Shown piece by piece: positions 11,393 through 25,100 of a stretch of 64,000 nucleotides of DNA. The number at the start of each line of letters is the position of its first letter. Position 1 is the stretch's first letter. The notes under the pieces were generated by a model, which had not been told where the DNA came from, did not search any database, and worked only from the letters and a program-made list of their open reading frames with translations. Source of the stretch: Anolis sagrei (Eukaryota > Chordata > Lepidosauria > Squamata > Anolidae); NCBI RefSeq assembly GCF_037176765.1, contig NC_090021.1, positions 195,405,378 to 195,469,377 of the forward strand. The letters run 5' to 3'. The translations under genes and the position numbers were made by a program.

Positions 11393-13961
11393 CACACACA
11401 CAAACACACACACACACACCGTATATTCAGTTCAACTATAATTCTGTCATCTCTGATTAGCATAAAAGTTGCTTAAATGAAAAGAATAAAATAGAAGAAG
11501 GGTTGTGAGAAATTTTATAATGGTTTCCTATGCTCCTCAGTTCTCATCCCTCGGCATTACATGGAGTAGATCTAAAGAGCTCTAACTTCATGTACAGGTA
11601 TTCCAACGAGAAAAGAGAGGGTACTTCAAATTGCCTTCTTTCCATAAAGCTGTTTTGCACAATCCTAATCAGTAGTAGTGCTGCTAACCATTGAGTTGAG
11701 TGCACTTAAGTTGGCAAGGAAGGGGAGAGTTTGAGAGAGGTGCTAGGACCTGATGTGTCAATCAACAGGCTAGCTGCCCCTTATATAAATGCATTCAACC
11801 CAACTTATGAAACCTTTTACTAACTTATTTTCACTCAGTATGTAGCTTGTTTGTATTATCAGAACAGTAATCATTTCGCCACCTCTGTGATTATGAGAAG
11901 AAAACCAAGGCCATATATGCTGGTATAATTCAGAGTAAAAGAGACTTTACCTGGAAGGCCACTTGAGTGAGTTTGTCCTTCGGGAGCACTCCTGGTGCTC
12001 ACAGTGCGCTTAAAGTGACTCCCTTTCATGGGGCAAGTGATGACGACAGAACTATGCACACAGTCCTGTCATTATTAGGAAAAAGAAAATGCTATAATTA
12101 TTTATCACAGTCTATTACTGAAATGCTAAACGTCCCACCAAATGATCTTAGCACTAGGAGGTATAACATGTTTAATTGCTGTCTAAAACTGGTATTAATT
12201 TACAATATTTAAATGATACCTATTGGTATGGTAGAGAAGGAAGATACTCAGAGTTTTATCATGGGCTGCTAGGAGAAAAAAGTTTCTATTTTTTCAATGT
12301 ATGACTCAACAGCAGTGAATAGGGAAACCTTGGCTCCACACATGTCTGGAAACTGTAATTGACTGAGACTCCTATGCACAGCCTTTAAGACATTTCTCTG
12401 CATTCATTGCAGTGCTTATGGAAAAGAGATCTTGTTTATCTTGTAACATGTGAAACAGCATTAATATAAAATTGTTCTGTTATGGGATCAGCTATAGAAG
12501 TAATACAGCATATCACTTATCAGTACTAAATGTCAAATTGCCATTGCTTCTTTTATGTGTTCAGCTCAGCAACATAGAACTTACAAGATTTTAAATCTGA
12601 AGAATCAGTTCATGATTATTCAATATCATAGTACTGGCTCCAGTTATTCAAATGTTTTCTTAAAGCTTTTTCCAAACTTAAGAGACAACTGAAGTCCATG
12701 GCTGTTGAGCTCCTAAAAGTTTAAGCCATATAATAATTGACCAACAGAAGCACAGCCTATTAGTAGCAATGACTTCATGTTTCCATTACCAGTGGTTCTC
12801 AACCCATGGTTTGTGGATCATCTGTGATCCACAAGAACAAAAACATGGTCCACGGCCTCACCATTACTACACTGTTGCCTCAAAACCATGTGGCAACAAC
12901 TGACTGGTCTCACAAAACCCTCTTATAGTGCCGAGGCAATGGGGATGTTGGGAGGGGAGAGGCTGATTACCCATGAAAGATGACTACTACCATATCAGCT
13001 CTAGTCTTAAATATGGTTTTCTGTGAGTGAGCAGATGGCAACTACTGGATGGCATATGTTCTGCAACAGGAACTGGAGCTGATGTGGTCTATCCAATGCC
13101 ATTTTCTGAATCAGCACCCCAAATAACCAAACCGAATCAAAGTTGACCCAAAACTGTTTTGTAACCTTTTTTGGTACTAATGTTGGAGAATGGTCCCTGG
13201 TCAAAGTGGTCCCTGGTCAAAAAAAAAAAAGGTTGGGAACCACTGCATTAGACATATGGGTGTTGAGAAGAAGACAATGCCGGGTATGGAAGCTTTAGAC
13301 TGGAACTGAGCAAGTAAGAGCATCTCCTCTCCAAATAACCACCTTAAATGTGTTCTGATGGTTGACTGCCATTTTAAAATATTACCTTTTCTTTCCATTT
13401 TGAAATGCAGTTATTCCAGGGATTTGTTGGTTTAGACCTCTGTTCAATTTCTGCTAGCACACTGGCCAACTTGAAGTGGTTTGCTTGGAGAAGGGTAGCT
13501 TTCAGTGTGGTCTTGAATAATACAAGCATTGAAAAGTTATTGTATGCATAGAGGAATATTTTCATGCACACTGCTTTAAATGTTAAGCCATTGCATCTTG
13601 CATAATAGGCTATGTGCTAGTCCACAGCAGCCAGAAAATGCACAAGGTATCTCCTGTTGAACATGAAGTCTGAGCCTAGCAAGCCTCAACACTAGCTTGT
13701 CTCTCTTTTAACAAGCCAAAGGAATAACCTTAGGTAATACTGAGCTGGGGCACAGGAGAATAACAAGCAGGACACTGATTCCCGTAGGATTGACGTGCCA
13801 GCCTAAACAGACCAGAGACAGAAGGTTCCTGATTTATGTAGCTGGCCCCACTGTGAATTAACAGCGAGGCAGCGTATATTAGACTCCAGTACACCACGTT
13901 TTCCATGAAACCCGATTTAGCATAATATCTAACTTGAGCCTCCTCCCTTCTTTGTAAATAT

Positions 13962-14007
<46 letters not shown>

Positions 14008-17000
14008 GGTGCTGGGTGACCCCAAGAAGACTTAAAAACAGTTGAAAGGGCTCTGTGCTTTGTACTCTGCTCCCACCTCTTTGTCAAAGGTAGGATTGAG
14101 GTAGCCAACCAGGATCCAGTTCATAATGTTTGTGTTTTCTTAGGGTTTCTTGTCCCAAAAGCAAAGTTTAAATCTAACTTACAGCAGATTTATTTAGACT
14201 TTCTTAAAGCTGTATAGAGCCCAGTCAAATACTTAAAATCAAATGGAGAAACCAACTTGCATAGTTCAACTGTACCTCATAGAGCTGTTCAGTGATATCA
14301 TTCTGATTCTTTGCATCTGAGAACTGTGGAGTCTTGGTGTATGCTTCAAGCATCCGTTCCAAGCCTTTAGAAAAAGACCACACATACGATAAGCATCAGT
14401 GAAACATTTTTAAATGTTTGTAATAAACTTACAGGTCAATGTTTTACATGCAGATTGTTTACTACAGCAATTCTTCATGCAATTATTTCTCTGGAAATCA
14501 ACTGTAATGAGTAACAGTACCCTAAAATATTGCCAAGATATGTATATGCATTAAAAAGTAGCTGCTGCTTTTGCCCTCCAAAACAATGTATGCTCAAATG
14601 GACAAAGCTGTCAACACTAGTATAAAAAGGAACATTAGTAACAGTAAAAATGCAATTGCATAAGGCGTATTCAATAAAAGGTGCTATTTTAGAGTAACAA
14701 ACCAGCCTGATGTAAAGTTCTGTCTTTAAAGGTTAGCCTTTCCTCACATTTGAGAGTTTGAGGAAGGAGAGACTAGGTTTGTTCTTTTCTCCAAATACAA
14801 ACTGGAATCAAATTATCCATACAATTATATCCAATTGTATGGATTCCTGAACATTCTTAGATGGAAAAAAAGGCTAAACACAACACAGCTGGTTTTTTTA
14901 ATGCTTAAAACCTATGGGATGCATTAATGTGCTCAGTTGATGTATATAAACTCAATTTCAGAGCATGGAAATTGATTTATTGCTTGTTCCTTTTTTTATT
15001 AATAAAGGAAAAACATGGGTGAATGGCAGAAATAGCATCTACTAGCCACAAAACACTCTCTGGAGTGGTTTCTTCCTAAGAGAGGAATATTTTGTCAAAG
15101 GCTGTCATGGCCAGAATCTCTGGGTTGTTGTAAGTTTTCCGGGCTATATGGCCATGTTCCAGAAACATTCTTTCCTGGTGTTTTGCTTGCATCTATGGCA
15201 GGCATCCTCAGAAGTTGTGAGGTCTGTTGGTTTCCAATTTTGGTTAGCATTGAATGTTTCCAACAGACCTCTCAACCTCTGAGGATGCCTGCCATAGATG
15301 CAGGTGAAATATCATGAGAGAATGCTTCTTGAACATGGCCATTATAGCCCGAAAAACTTACAATAATGTTTTTACTCTGCACCTCTACTACTTTTCTTCC
15401 TTGAGCTGTTCCCTGAAACTTTAGTTTTGAATTGTGGAAGAAAGAATGCAGAGCTCTGAGCTTTTGCAAAAAGATACAGAGTGGGCAAAAGGCAAGAGCA
15501 CGCTGGAGAATAGTTTCTCAAATTATTAATCCAGCACAGGCCCCCATCCTCTCTTAAATTAAAATAAGGGTAGGCCCAGACTGGCTAATGCAGTTAGCCC
15601 TCCATATTTGGTGGTGGTAAGGGCATGGGACTCCTGTGAAAGTGAAAAACAAAATATATTGCTATTTTTATTGGTATTTCAGCATGACTCTGTGGTCAAC
15701 ATCCTTTGGAAACCGAACACAGAATTGCATTGGAGAACCTAGAGATTCCAAGAGAGGAAGTCGACCACAGATTCACACTGGAGATCATAGAGAGAACATT
15801 TTTAATCAATTCTGCAAATGTGGAGGGATGGTTGTGCCTTCACAACTTTTTACCAGAAATACTTCATGCAACATGAGCAGACCAGATGTTATCATGCAGA
15901 CCACCCCCCCCCCCCCCCAACAACATGGGGGTAAATAAGATAGCACTGTTCGGGACAGATTTAGACTATCAAGCACTTACTGGGGAATAAACTCAATGTG
16001 CCTTGCTTTTAAACCAGTGGTTCTCAATCTGTGGGTCCCCAAGTGTTTTGGCCTACAACTCCCAGAAATCCCAGCCAGTTTACAGCTGTTAGGACTTCTG
16101 GAAATTGAAGGCCAAAACATCAGGGGAGCCACAGGTTGAGAACCACTGTTCTAAATAGACCTACATAGGCTAGCACTGAGTCATGGAGCTCTTAATGGCA
16201 TTGCTTGATCATTATATCTCCTTCGCTGGCTCTAAGAGACAGTTCAGGCAGTCTATCACATCATTAGCATTGTCTGCCTGGGCTATGAAATCAGCGGTCC
16301 TGATTCAACTTGTGCCTATCACCACTTTGTGACTGGAGGGCCTTAGAGAGTTTCAAGCTTCTCAAGTGATTCCTGAAAACAGAAAGCCTTTGATAAAAAT
16401 TCTGTATAATGAGACATTCTGTGAAAGTATGATAACCTGTTTTGTCTTGTACGGCCTTTTCCAAGTCCTTCTGCAGGCGGAGTACTTTGGCTTTGATGGA
16501 AGCTTGTCGCCTCTCTTTTTCAATAAGGCTTGTGGCATCTTCCTCCTTTCATAGGAAGGAAGATTTAGAAATTCAGTTTAGAGGGAAAAGGATGCGTGGG
16601 TGCAAAAATAGATCTCTAGTCAAAGTGTCTGTGTGGAAGGCATTTGATAATGCACTCAGCAAGTGCTTGAAGTGTTGACATCACTGGCACAAAGTGACGC
16701 GTGTTGAGAGTGTGTTTCAGTCAGTGGTGTCTTCATGCATTACAAAACATTTCAGTTGCTGCTCTGGATTACAAAAGAACTGACAGGTAGAGTATGTTCC
16801 TCAGCAATACTAATCTTGACTTTCTACAGGTTAAAGAAATGAAACCATATCCTTTCAGCTGGTGTGGACAGGAGTGATGATGAGCACCCAATTTATTTAC
16901 ACATTGCCAGCAAGATCCCTATAGTCAGTTTCCTATGTAGACTGCATTCTTGAAAGCTGTAGGGCAACAAAGAGGCAAACCAAGTTCCATCTGAACTCTT

Positions 17001-20000
17001 CTAAAGTGATCTGGCAGCAGATCCACTGCTACAAGCATCAACTCTCCCATCCCTAAACCAGTGGCTCTCAACCTGTGGGTCCCCAGGTGTTTTGGTGTAC
17101 AACTTCCAGAAATCCCAGCCAGTTTATGAGCTGTTAGGATTTCTGGGAATTGAAGGCCGAAACACCTGGGGACCCACAGGCTGAGAACCACTACCCTAAA
17201 TGCTTTCGTCTCTGGGTTGGCATCAAGGGGACAAGCTGATATGACTTAGACCCTTGTCCCCAATCTGGTGTCTAACACAGCAGGCAAATGGAAACCATGA
17301 CAAATCTGTTTGCCATCCCCCTGTGCTCTAAACATTGCTAATTCCATTTCAAAATATAATAAAGTAAATCAGCTTTAATAAAGTAAGTATGCCACTATTT
17401 ATCTCACACATATGTACCTTCAAGTCAACTGATTTATGGCGAATCTATCCTATGGTTTTCTTAGCAAGCTTTATTCATAGAAAATTTGCACTAGGTCAAA
17501 ATAGAGATTCAAATTCTGGTCTCTTAGTCAACAGTCAGACTATTATACAATGCTGGCCCCTAACCAACCTGCATGGTGTTAAATTGCTATTATCAGTATA
17601 AAAGAATGTGATACAAAATTTATGATCAAGTTAGCAATATGAGAAATTCCCAAGAGGACCACCAGTTCTGCTAGAAATTCATTATTATTTAAAAAAGAAG
17701 CAGGCATCCAATAAAAAGATTCACAAGCATAAAGGGTTTAAAAAAAAACAAAACAAAACCCTGCAGGTGGTCAATGGGGTGGAAGAATTGATTCAGAATC
17801 CATGAAATGCTGAACCTGCATTTATGTAGATGCCTAAGTCTATCAGGCTCAGAAATTGTACTGATCTTGCTTGTAAGTTTGGTACATGTTGTTAAGTCAT
17901 TTTCCCACAACTCTGTAGGACAAGGGTGAATATTTTTAGCCTGATGGCGAGGTGTTCTTTCACACTCCACAATTATAACACTATAATTCATATTCAATCC
18001 TGGGATTTGCAGATTGTGGGGCACTTAAAATCCTCGGCCACAGGGCAGCTCTAATACCGCAATCAAACCACAAACCCTAGAATTTTACTGGATGTCACCA
18101 TGGCAGTTGCAGGGAGATCATACGAGGGTTGAATAAAAAGTAATGCCTCCACCTTTGTAACTCTTCAACAGATAGCAGTACTGTTATGCGGCAGGTACTG
18201 GCTTGTTCAGTAGACTCTCCTCTACATTTCCATTTTGGCAGGAAGCCTTAGCATTGAACGGTTGTGTTGTTAAAGTATGGATCTCTGCTCAGACAGTCAG
18301 TCAATGCGACTTAAGCAACGTGCAGTCATTGAATTCTTGACAGCAGAAGGTGTCACCTCAACATCTTTAAGCTTACTTGCCCAGTGATGCACAGTACTCA
18401 CATCAACACAATCACCATAAGCAGCTTGCATTCTCTGGTGAATCTCCTTTGGGGTAACACTTTCTGCTGTCAAGAATTCAATAACTGCACGTTGCTTAAA
18501 TTGCATTGACTGATCATCTATGCAGGGTTCCATACTTCGCACTTTAAACACACAACCATTCAATGCTAAGGCTTCCCGCCAAAATGGAACTGTAGAGGAG
18601 AGTCTACTGAAAAGCCAGTGCCTGCCGCATACCAGTACTGCCATCTGTTGAGGAGTTACAAAGGTGGAGGCATTACTTTTCATTCAACCCCCATAGTTCT
18701 ATAACTGTAGTGGGAAAGGGCCTTGATCATCATGGAAAGCTTTGTGGGGACTGAGATGTAAGGAAATGTGGCCTACCCATTCTTTCACCTACCACTGATA
18801 TACATTATATGGATATATCTTCCCAGCAGTCCTCACTGAACCATATTGATGAACTATGGCTAGAAGGAGCTTTCTTTGATCCAGGACTGAAAGTGTCCCT
18901 CCCCCCCCCCAACTTTTATTTTTTATTTTTTCATTTATTTATTTGGACTGAGGGAGAACTGGTAGAATCAAAGTATTAACTTTTGCTAGACTTGAGGTTT
19001 CCATTCCTTCTAAAGAAGGATGCCACCTACCCAAAACAAAGACAACACCTATAGGCTCCCCCCCCCCCCCCCCCCCCAGTTTTACTTCTGAATGAAAATA
19101 GATACCACAGATAAGGCAATTCTGTTAGGGGGAGGAAAGATGAAACACATAAGAGTCTGACTCCATGGTTAAATGGAATGAAAAGTTACAATACTGAGCA
19201 AACTATTTTCTGTTGCTGTTGCATTGTATCCTTATAGCCATGACACTGAATTGCAATGTAAAGGGAGGCACAATCAGAAAACCAATTCCACCGCATCTTC
19301 TCTCTCCATGGACTTTTGTATGATTTATCGCTTTGTTTCCTGCATGGATAAAACACTTGGCATTGTGCATTGATTTGTGACTAATCCTTTATGAAGCAAA
19401 CACAACAGTGATATTGAAATAGCTGCAAACTCTTTGAAGATGTGGTCTATGGCTCGGCTATCGATTAAAATGTTTTTGCTTTGGGGACTAATTGAGCTTG
19501 CATTCTTGGTTGCAACAGTTTCTTTTACGAAAAAGAACAAAACAAAACATACCTAGGTAATTAAAGCATCAGCAACCTCAAGTCTTAGCAATCTCATGGT
19601 ACATACGTAACTATCAATACAGTCTGCAGTGTTTTGAACCACTTTTTCAGACTATCCTCACCTGTCTCTTGCCTGATTTGTACTGAATATGAGACATGGA
19701 TGAAGCTCTGTGCTTATAAATATTCTCTCGGTGTTCCTTCATGATTAAATTCAATTACAGTGTGTATCAATTAATTTATATGTTATATTACTGAGCAATG
19801 CCCTGCTAATCTTACATATGCACACAAATTACGGACATGTAAATCTGAAATTGACATATGGAATGCTTCCATGTCTAAGGGCTCACATTTTCTATGAATT
19901 ATGCCCAAAGAAGCCTAGAGAAAACGTGGTCCTTGGTTATTGGTGTTACCCAGAGGAGAAAATACAGTCAGCCCTCCATATTTGCTGGGGTTAGGGGTGC

Positions 20001-22070
20001 AGAATGACACGAAAGTGGAAAAACTACAAATAATAAATGGATAATTTTTCAACCTGAGAGATCACCTCTCTAGAAATCTCTACATTTTTCCAGTGTGACT
20101 ATATTCAACCTCCAATGGAGATTGATCTTAGAGTTACACCGGAGCACTAGAGTTTTCTAGAGTGAATATTTTAGTCAAATCTGCAAATAATCAAATCCAC
20201 AAAAATCAAAACTACAAATGTGCAGGGTTGATTGTATATTTAGTCTCTATATGCACAGTTTTATCCATAAATTGAGCAAGTTATTGTTTTGGCTTGTAAG
20301 TCCCCAAATCTTCCAGGCAGCATAAACACCAGAATAATCTAGAAACAACTTTTTTGAGCTTTGGAGCATAGGAACTTTGTACATGGGAACTAAAAATACT
20401 TCCTGCTCTGCATAATACAAACTGTATAACAATGATTATGCCCAGATAATTCTGGGAGCTGTAGTCAGAGAAGTAACTTTACCAATTTCTAGTTTCCCCA
20501 GAATATATCACTTTCTATCATGGAAGCGAATGTTAGTCAATCCCTACTGAAGTTTTTTTTTCTGTGTCAGGAGCACCTTGTGAAACTGCAAGTTGCTTCT
20601 GGTGTAAGAGAATTGCCCATCTGCAAGGACATTGGCCAAGGGATGCCTGGATGTTTGATGTTTTACCATCCTTGTGGGAGGCTTCTCTCATATCCCCGCA
20701 TAGGGAGCTGGAGCTGACAGAGGGGGCTCATCCACGCTCTCCCTGGATTCGAACCACTGACCTATCAATCAGCAGACCTGCTGGCACAAGGGTTTAACCT
20801 ATTGCGCCACCAGGGGCTCCCCTACTAAAGTTAAAGTACAACACTGTTCTTGGACCCTGTTAAGAACAGTAGCCTTTCAGTGAGTGATGTGGCACTACAA
20901 CATGATTCCACTATATGCCCCCAAGGACTCCTGTAAAATTAATATATGTAATTGTATTTGAGATTGCAGGAACATTAGAGGATACTTACATAATAGTCAG
21001 TGAGCAAGAATTCCACTTTGGTGTCTTCAATGGGGATGGACAGTTCTCTCACTAATGTCTGCACATCCTTGTCAGTGTCGGCTTTGCAGACAGCATTATG
21101 AGTTGTTGTGTGGCACTTGAATAGTAATAAATATAGTTAAATGGCAAAATAAACTCTCATTGTGTTTAATTGGAAGTGGTAAAGATTGTAAATATACCTA
21201 CAGCAATTAAGCTTTCTCCAAAACTGGTAAGCTGCTGGCTATAACGATTTAACATGCTATACAGAAGATAGAGTCTCTCCTTTTCAAGATCCAGTACACT
21301 CTGTTGGAAAGAAAAAAGTAATTTGAGTAAATTGAAAAGTCAATCTGTAACCATCACGGTTTTCTATGGGTTGCAAGAATATACAGCCTTTACACAATCC
21401 CATTGGAATAGTTCTATAAATCATTTCAGGGATGCTAAAATGATACAATCACCAATGTTGCTGGGTAAATATCCTCTGAACCAGGAATGCTTTTACAAGA
21501 TATATTTTGGAAGTAGAACTTGTTATACTCACAAACACATTTCTGATTATTACAAACTGAAATGGTAAAAGTACCAAAACATGCACACACCGCAACTCAT
21601 ACCAGCATAATTCTTATATCACAGAACAGATCTTCGAACCTTACTGTCATTCAAACCTAAATTCAAACAGGTACATTGAATCCACTATTTTAAAAATAGA
21701 CTCTATGTGCACTGACTACGGCAGAAACTCTATGTGCACTGACTACGGCAGAAGCACATCTCATTCTTTGGGGACTACAGTAAAAACATACATACACAAT
21801 TCTGCTGAGGAATATCAGTATAAGGATCCTGTTTTTCAGGAAGGAACTTTTGAAGGTCATATTTGATATTTGATGTTTTGTCTTATGTCTGTTATAACAG
21901 GCTGTGTTTTTTATTTAATTTTAGTTATTAAGTTATAATTCATGTTTATATGTTGGATTGTTTAAATTTTGTTATTATGGATGTATTGTTGTGTTCAGGC
22001 ATTGAATGCTTGTCTTTTATATTTGGAATCTGCCCTGAGTCCCTTTGGGAAGATAGAGTGGAATATAAAG

Positions 22071-22114
<44 letters not shown>

Positions 22115-25100
22115 CCAGTCTGCAGTGGACAATTGACTCTGCTAGTTAAATTATTGGGAGATTTCCAGTGATTTCTGATCAAAGACTTCCAATTCCCACT
22201 TTGTTATTAACTTGTCAATCTCTTGGGAAGACAGGCGAACAAACGTCACTCTTTTGGAAGAAGCAAAGACCACCAGCACTGAAGACATGATTCTCCATCA
22301 TCAACTTTGCTGGACTTGCCATGTTCTCCAAATGCCCGATCACTGTCTCCCAAAGTGGTTACTTTCAGCTCAAGAACAGAAAATGGAATGTAGTGGACTG
22401 CAAAAGAGATTTAAATATGGGCTTAAAGCTAAGCTTTACAAATGTGAAATAAATACTGAGAACTGGGAAGCCTTAGCCCTCAAGCGCTCCAACTGGAAGT
22501 CAGCTGTTACCAACAATGCTGTGGATTTTGAGGAGGCACCAATAGAGGGCATAAAGGAGAAATGTGCCAAGAGGAAGGCACATCAAGCAAACCCTTGTTG
22601 GGACCGCCTTCCATCTGGAAATATATGCCCTCACTGGGAAAAACCATGTGGATACAGAATAGGTTTATACAGTCATTTGCAGACCTGCCAGCAGGATTCC
22701 ACACTTGGAAGACAGTCATACTCAATCACTAGTGACAGCCTATGATTAATTTGCATAAGAGAATGACTCTCCCTTGGTCTTAGTCTAAATTATATCCCAA
22801 AATTAAGTATGCACAGATCATTTTTGGTACTTTGGGCTTAGAGTTTGTGAATAAATTAATGACTGAATTAGACTTTGTCCCACCCTATCTCCCCAGTGGG
22901 GACTCAGGGCAGCTTAAGACATAAAGAGAGGCAAATATTCAATGTCGTATAAAAATACAAAATAACACAAACCAAAAGAAAAAACCCAATTTACAATTAC
23001 ACAAGCAAGAAAGGCAATCAGACAATTGAACACAGACCAACAAATTGGTATTATAACCATTTCACATTTAACAGATCTTTAAAATTTAGAGTTTAAAAGA
23101 TTAAATTAAAAGCATTTAAAACCCAAAAGCATATTCTACCTCTTCTTGTCCATTTGTGCCAAGTATTTCAAGTGTCCTCCTGGTGCAAAAGACAAGGGCT
23201 GTGTCTTTTGCACCAGGTTGCATTCTATGGATCACAGGGTTCTAGTAAAAAGCAAAGCCAATCCTGATAGTCTGACGTTGGTTCACCCCATTTAGATCCT
23301 GTTCCAAACCAGATCTACAATGCAGGGTGGAACTATAGCATCTAGCTTCTTGTCAGTTATCTTAAAGAAAGTGGTGATGTGTTCATAGGGTGATGTGTTC
23401 CACAACCAAAGAGCTGTCAGTATTTAGAAGGTTTAACATTTAGCAAAACTCCACATCTCTTTAATCTACACTCCTTGTTTCTATTTCTGCCAGAATGAAT
23501 TGTCAGTGGACAGTACAGTGATCCCTTGTTATCTGCCATAGTTTAGTTCCTGGACTCCTGTGGATGCCAAAATTCACAGATGCTCAAGACCTGTTAAATA
23601 CAATGACATCAAATGACAAAATACAAGTTTGCTTTGGGGATTTTTTAGAATTCAAGTTGTGCATGGTGGAATCCATGGATGCACAATCCATGGATACAGA
23701 AGACCAACTCTAACTTATAATGGAGAATGTGGGAAGTTCTGCATGAACAATTTACTTTGTCAAGATCTGAAGCTCCACTGAGACCTTTTCTTCCAAAGCT
23801 ACACTCCTTTCCACAAAGTGGAAGGATCTAAAAGAAACTGGAAGCTAACATTCACCTCCCTAAGAGCTTGCAGTGCGTTTACTAGTAGGAGTAGTTAATC
23901 ACGGACTGCAGAAAGTATTAGAGCAGTGGTTCTTAACCTATGGGTCCCCAGATGCTTTGGCCATCAATTCCCAAACATCCCAACAGCTTCAAAAACATTG
24001 AAGGGATTGGTAAACTAGCTGGGGTTTCTGGGATTTGTAGGCCAAAACACCTGGGGACCCACTGGTTGAGAACCACTGTATTAGAGGAAAGTGTGCTCTC
24101 CTATTTGCAAGAGTTAAACTGTAAGGCTGCAGTCTTTGTCCAGGTTTATGGACTGATCTTCTCTACAAAAGTCAGAGGTATAAGCAGATATCTTTCTGAT
24201 GTGTGTGTGTATTTATAGCTACACAATGATAGGTATCTCCCAGTACAACAGAGCTGTGCATTTGCCATCCTTTTAATCCTCAATGTCCCATTCAATGACA
24301 TTTAGAAGCACACAAACACTGCAAAATATATAATCCTCGGGATCTGAAATGTGACGGCATGGGAGGCAAGAGAAGTCACAAATGTCAATGAAAATCCTGT
24401 GGAGCGGGGGATATTTTTCGAAAACATTGAAGGGATTGGGAGATTAATTAAAAAACACAATCATTAACATATTGGGTATTTTCTGCCCTCGTTGGTCATA
24501 AGATTGACAACTTCACAAGGCCTCTTAGGAGTTGGTTCTTCCTCGTATAATTTGAGTATCCCTATATGTTGAATTATATTATAAAAATTGTTTATATTAA
24601 GGGGAAATGTATTTCCCTGTTACGCCTGTGAGCTTGTTTATACATATATTAGGATTTGACCCCTCTGTGTCTCTGTGTCCAATTTGACTAGACATTGTTT
24701 AGATCAGGCTTGTCCAACTTGTGGCTTGCGGCCTGCATTCAGCTCAGGATGCCTATGAATGTTCCCCAACACAAACATTAAGAGGATTGTTTTGTAATTT
24801 GATTGCTTGGCTCTCAAGCACAAACTTTTTAGATGACAATGGAATACAATAATCAGAGTATGTTATGTCTATAAATGTCAGGGTATTATAATTGCAAACG
24901 TGAACCATTCAGTCAAAAGACCAAACAGGGCATTGCATAATTAGCTTTATTAGGTTTATGATATTAAGGACTTCTTTATTTATTTATTTATTTGCTTAGC
25001 TGTGCTGGCTGATACCACAAAAATGATGCACATTCTTTGTTCTTTGCTCATCAGTTATTGTTAGTGTTTACACATTTTATGTGTGGCCAAAGACAAATCA

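Noticed and set aside
10158-11476. Many long overlapping open frames on both strands (up to 186 codons)
   Set aside because: They come from C-rich and purine-rich low-complexity sequence inside the Helitron. Products would be Pro/His, Ser/Phe/Leu or Lys/Glu/Arg runs with no domain.
20555-20819. Possible tRNA gene (A box and GGTTCGAATCC B box on the minus strand)
   Set aside because: No cloverleaf acceptor stem was seen, and the same sequence recurs at 29650, 40461 and 47119 with tails and target duplications, so these are SINEs.
22212-22745. A 177-codon open frame that might be a host gene
   Set aside because: The PDH.LPK, NWE.LAL and C..C...H motifs place it in a LINE polyprotein C-terminus next to another LINE tail.
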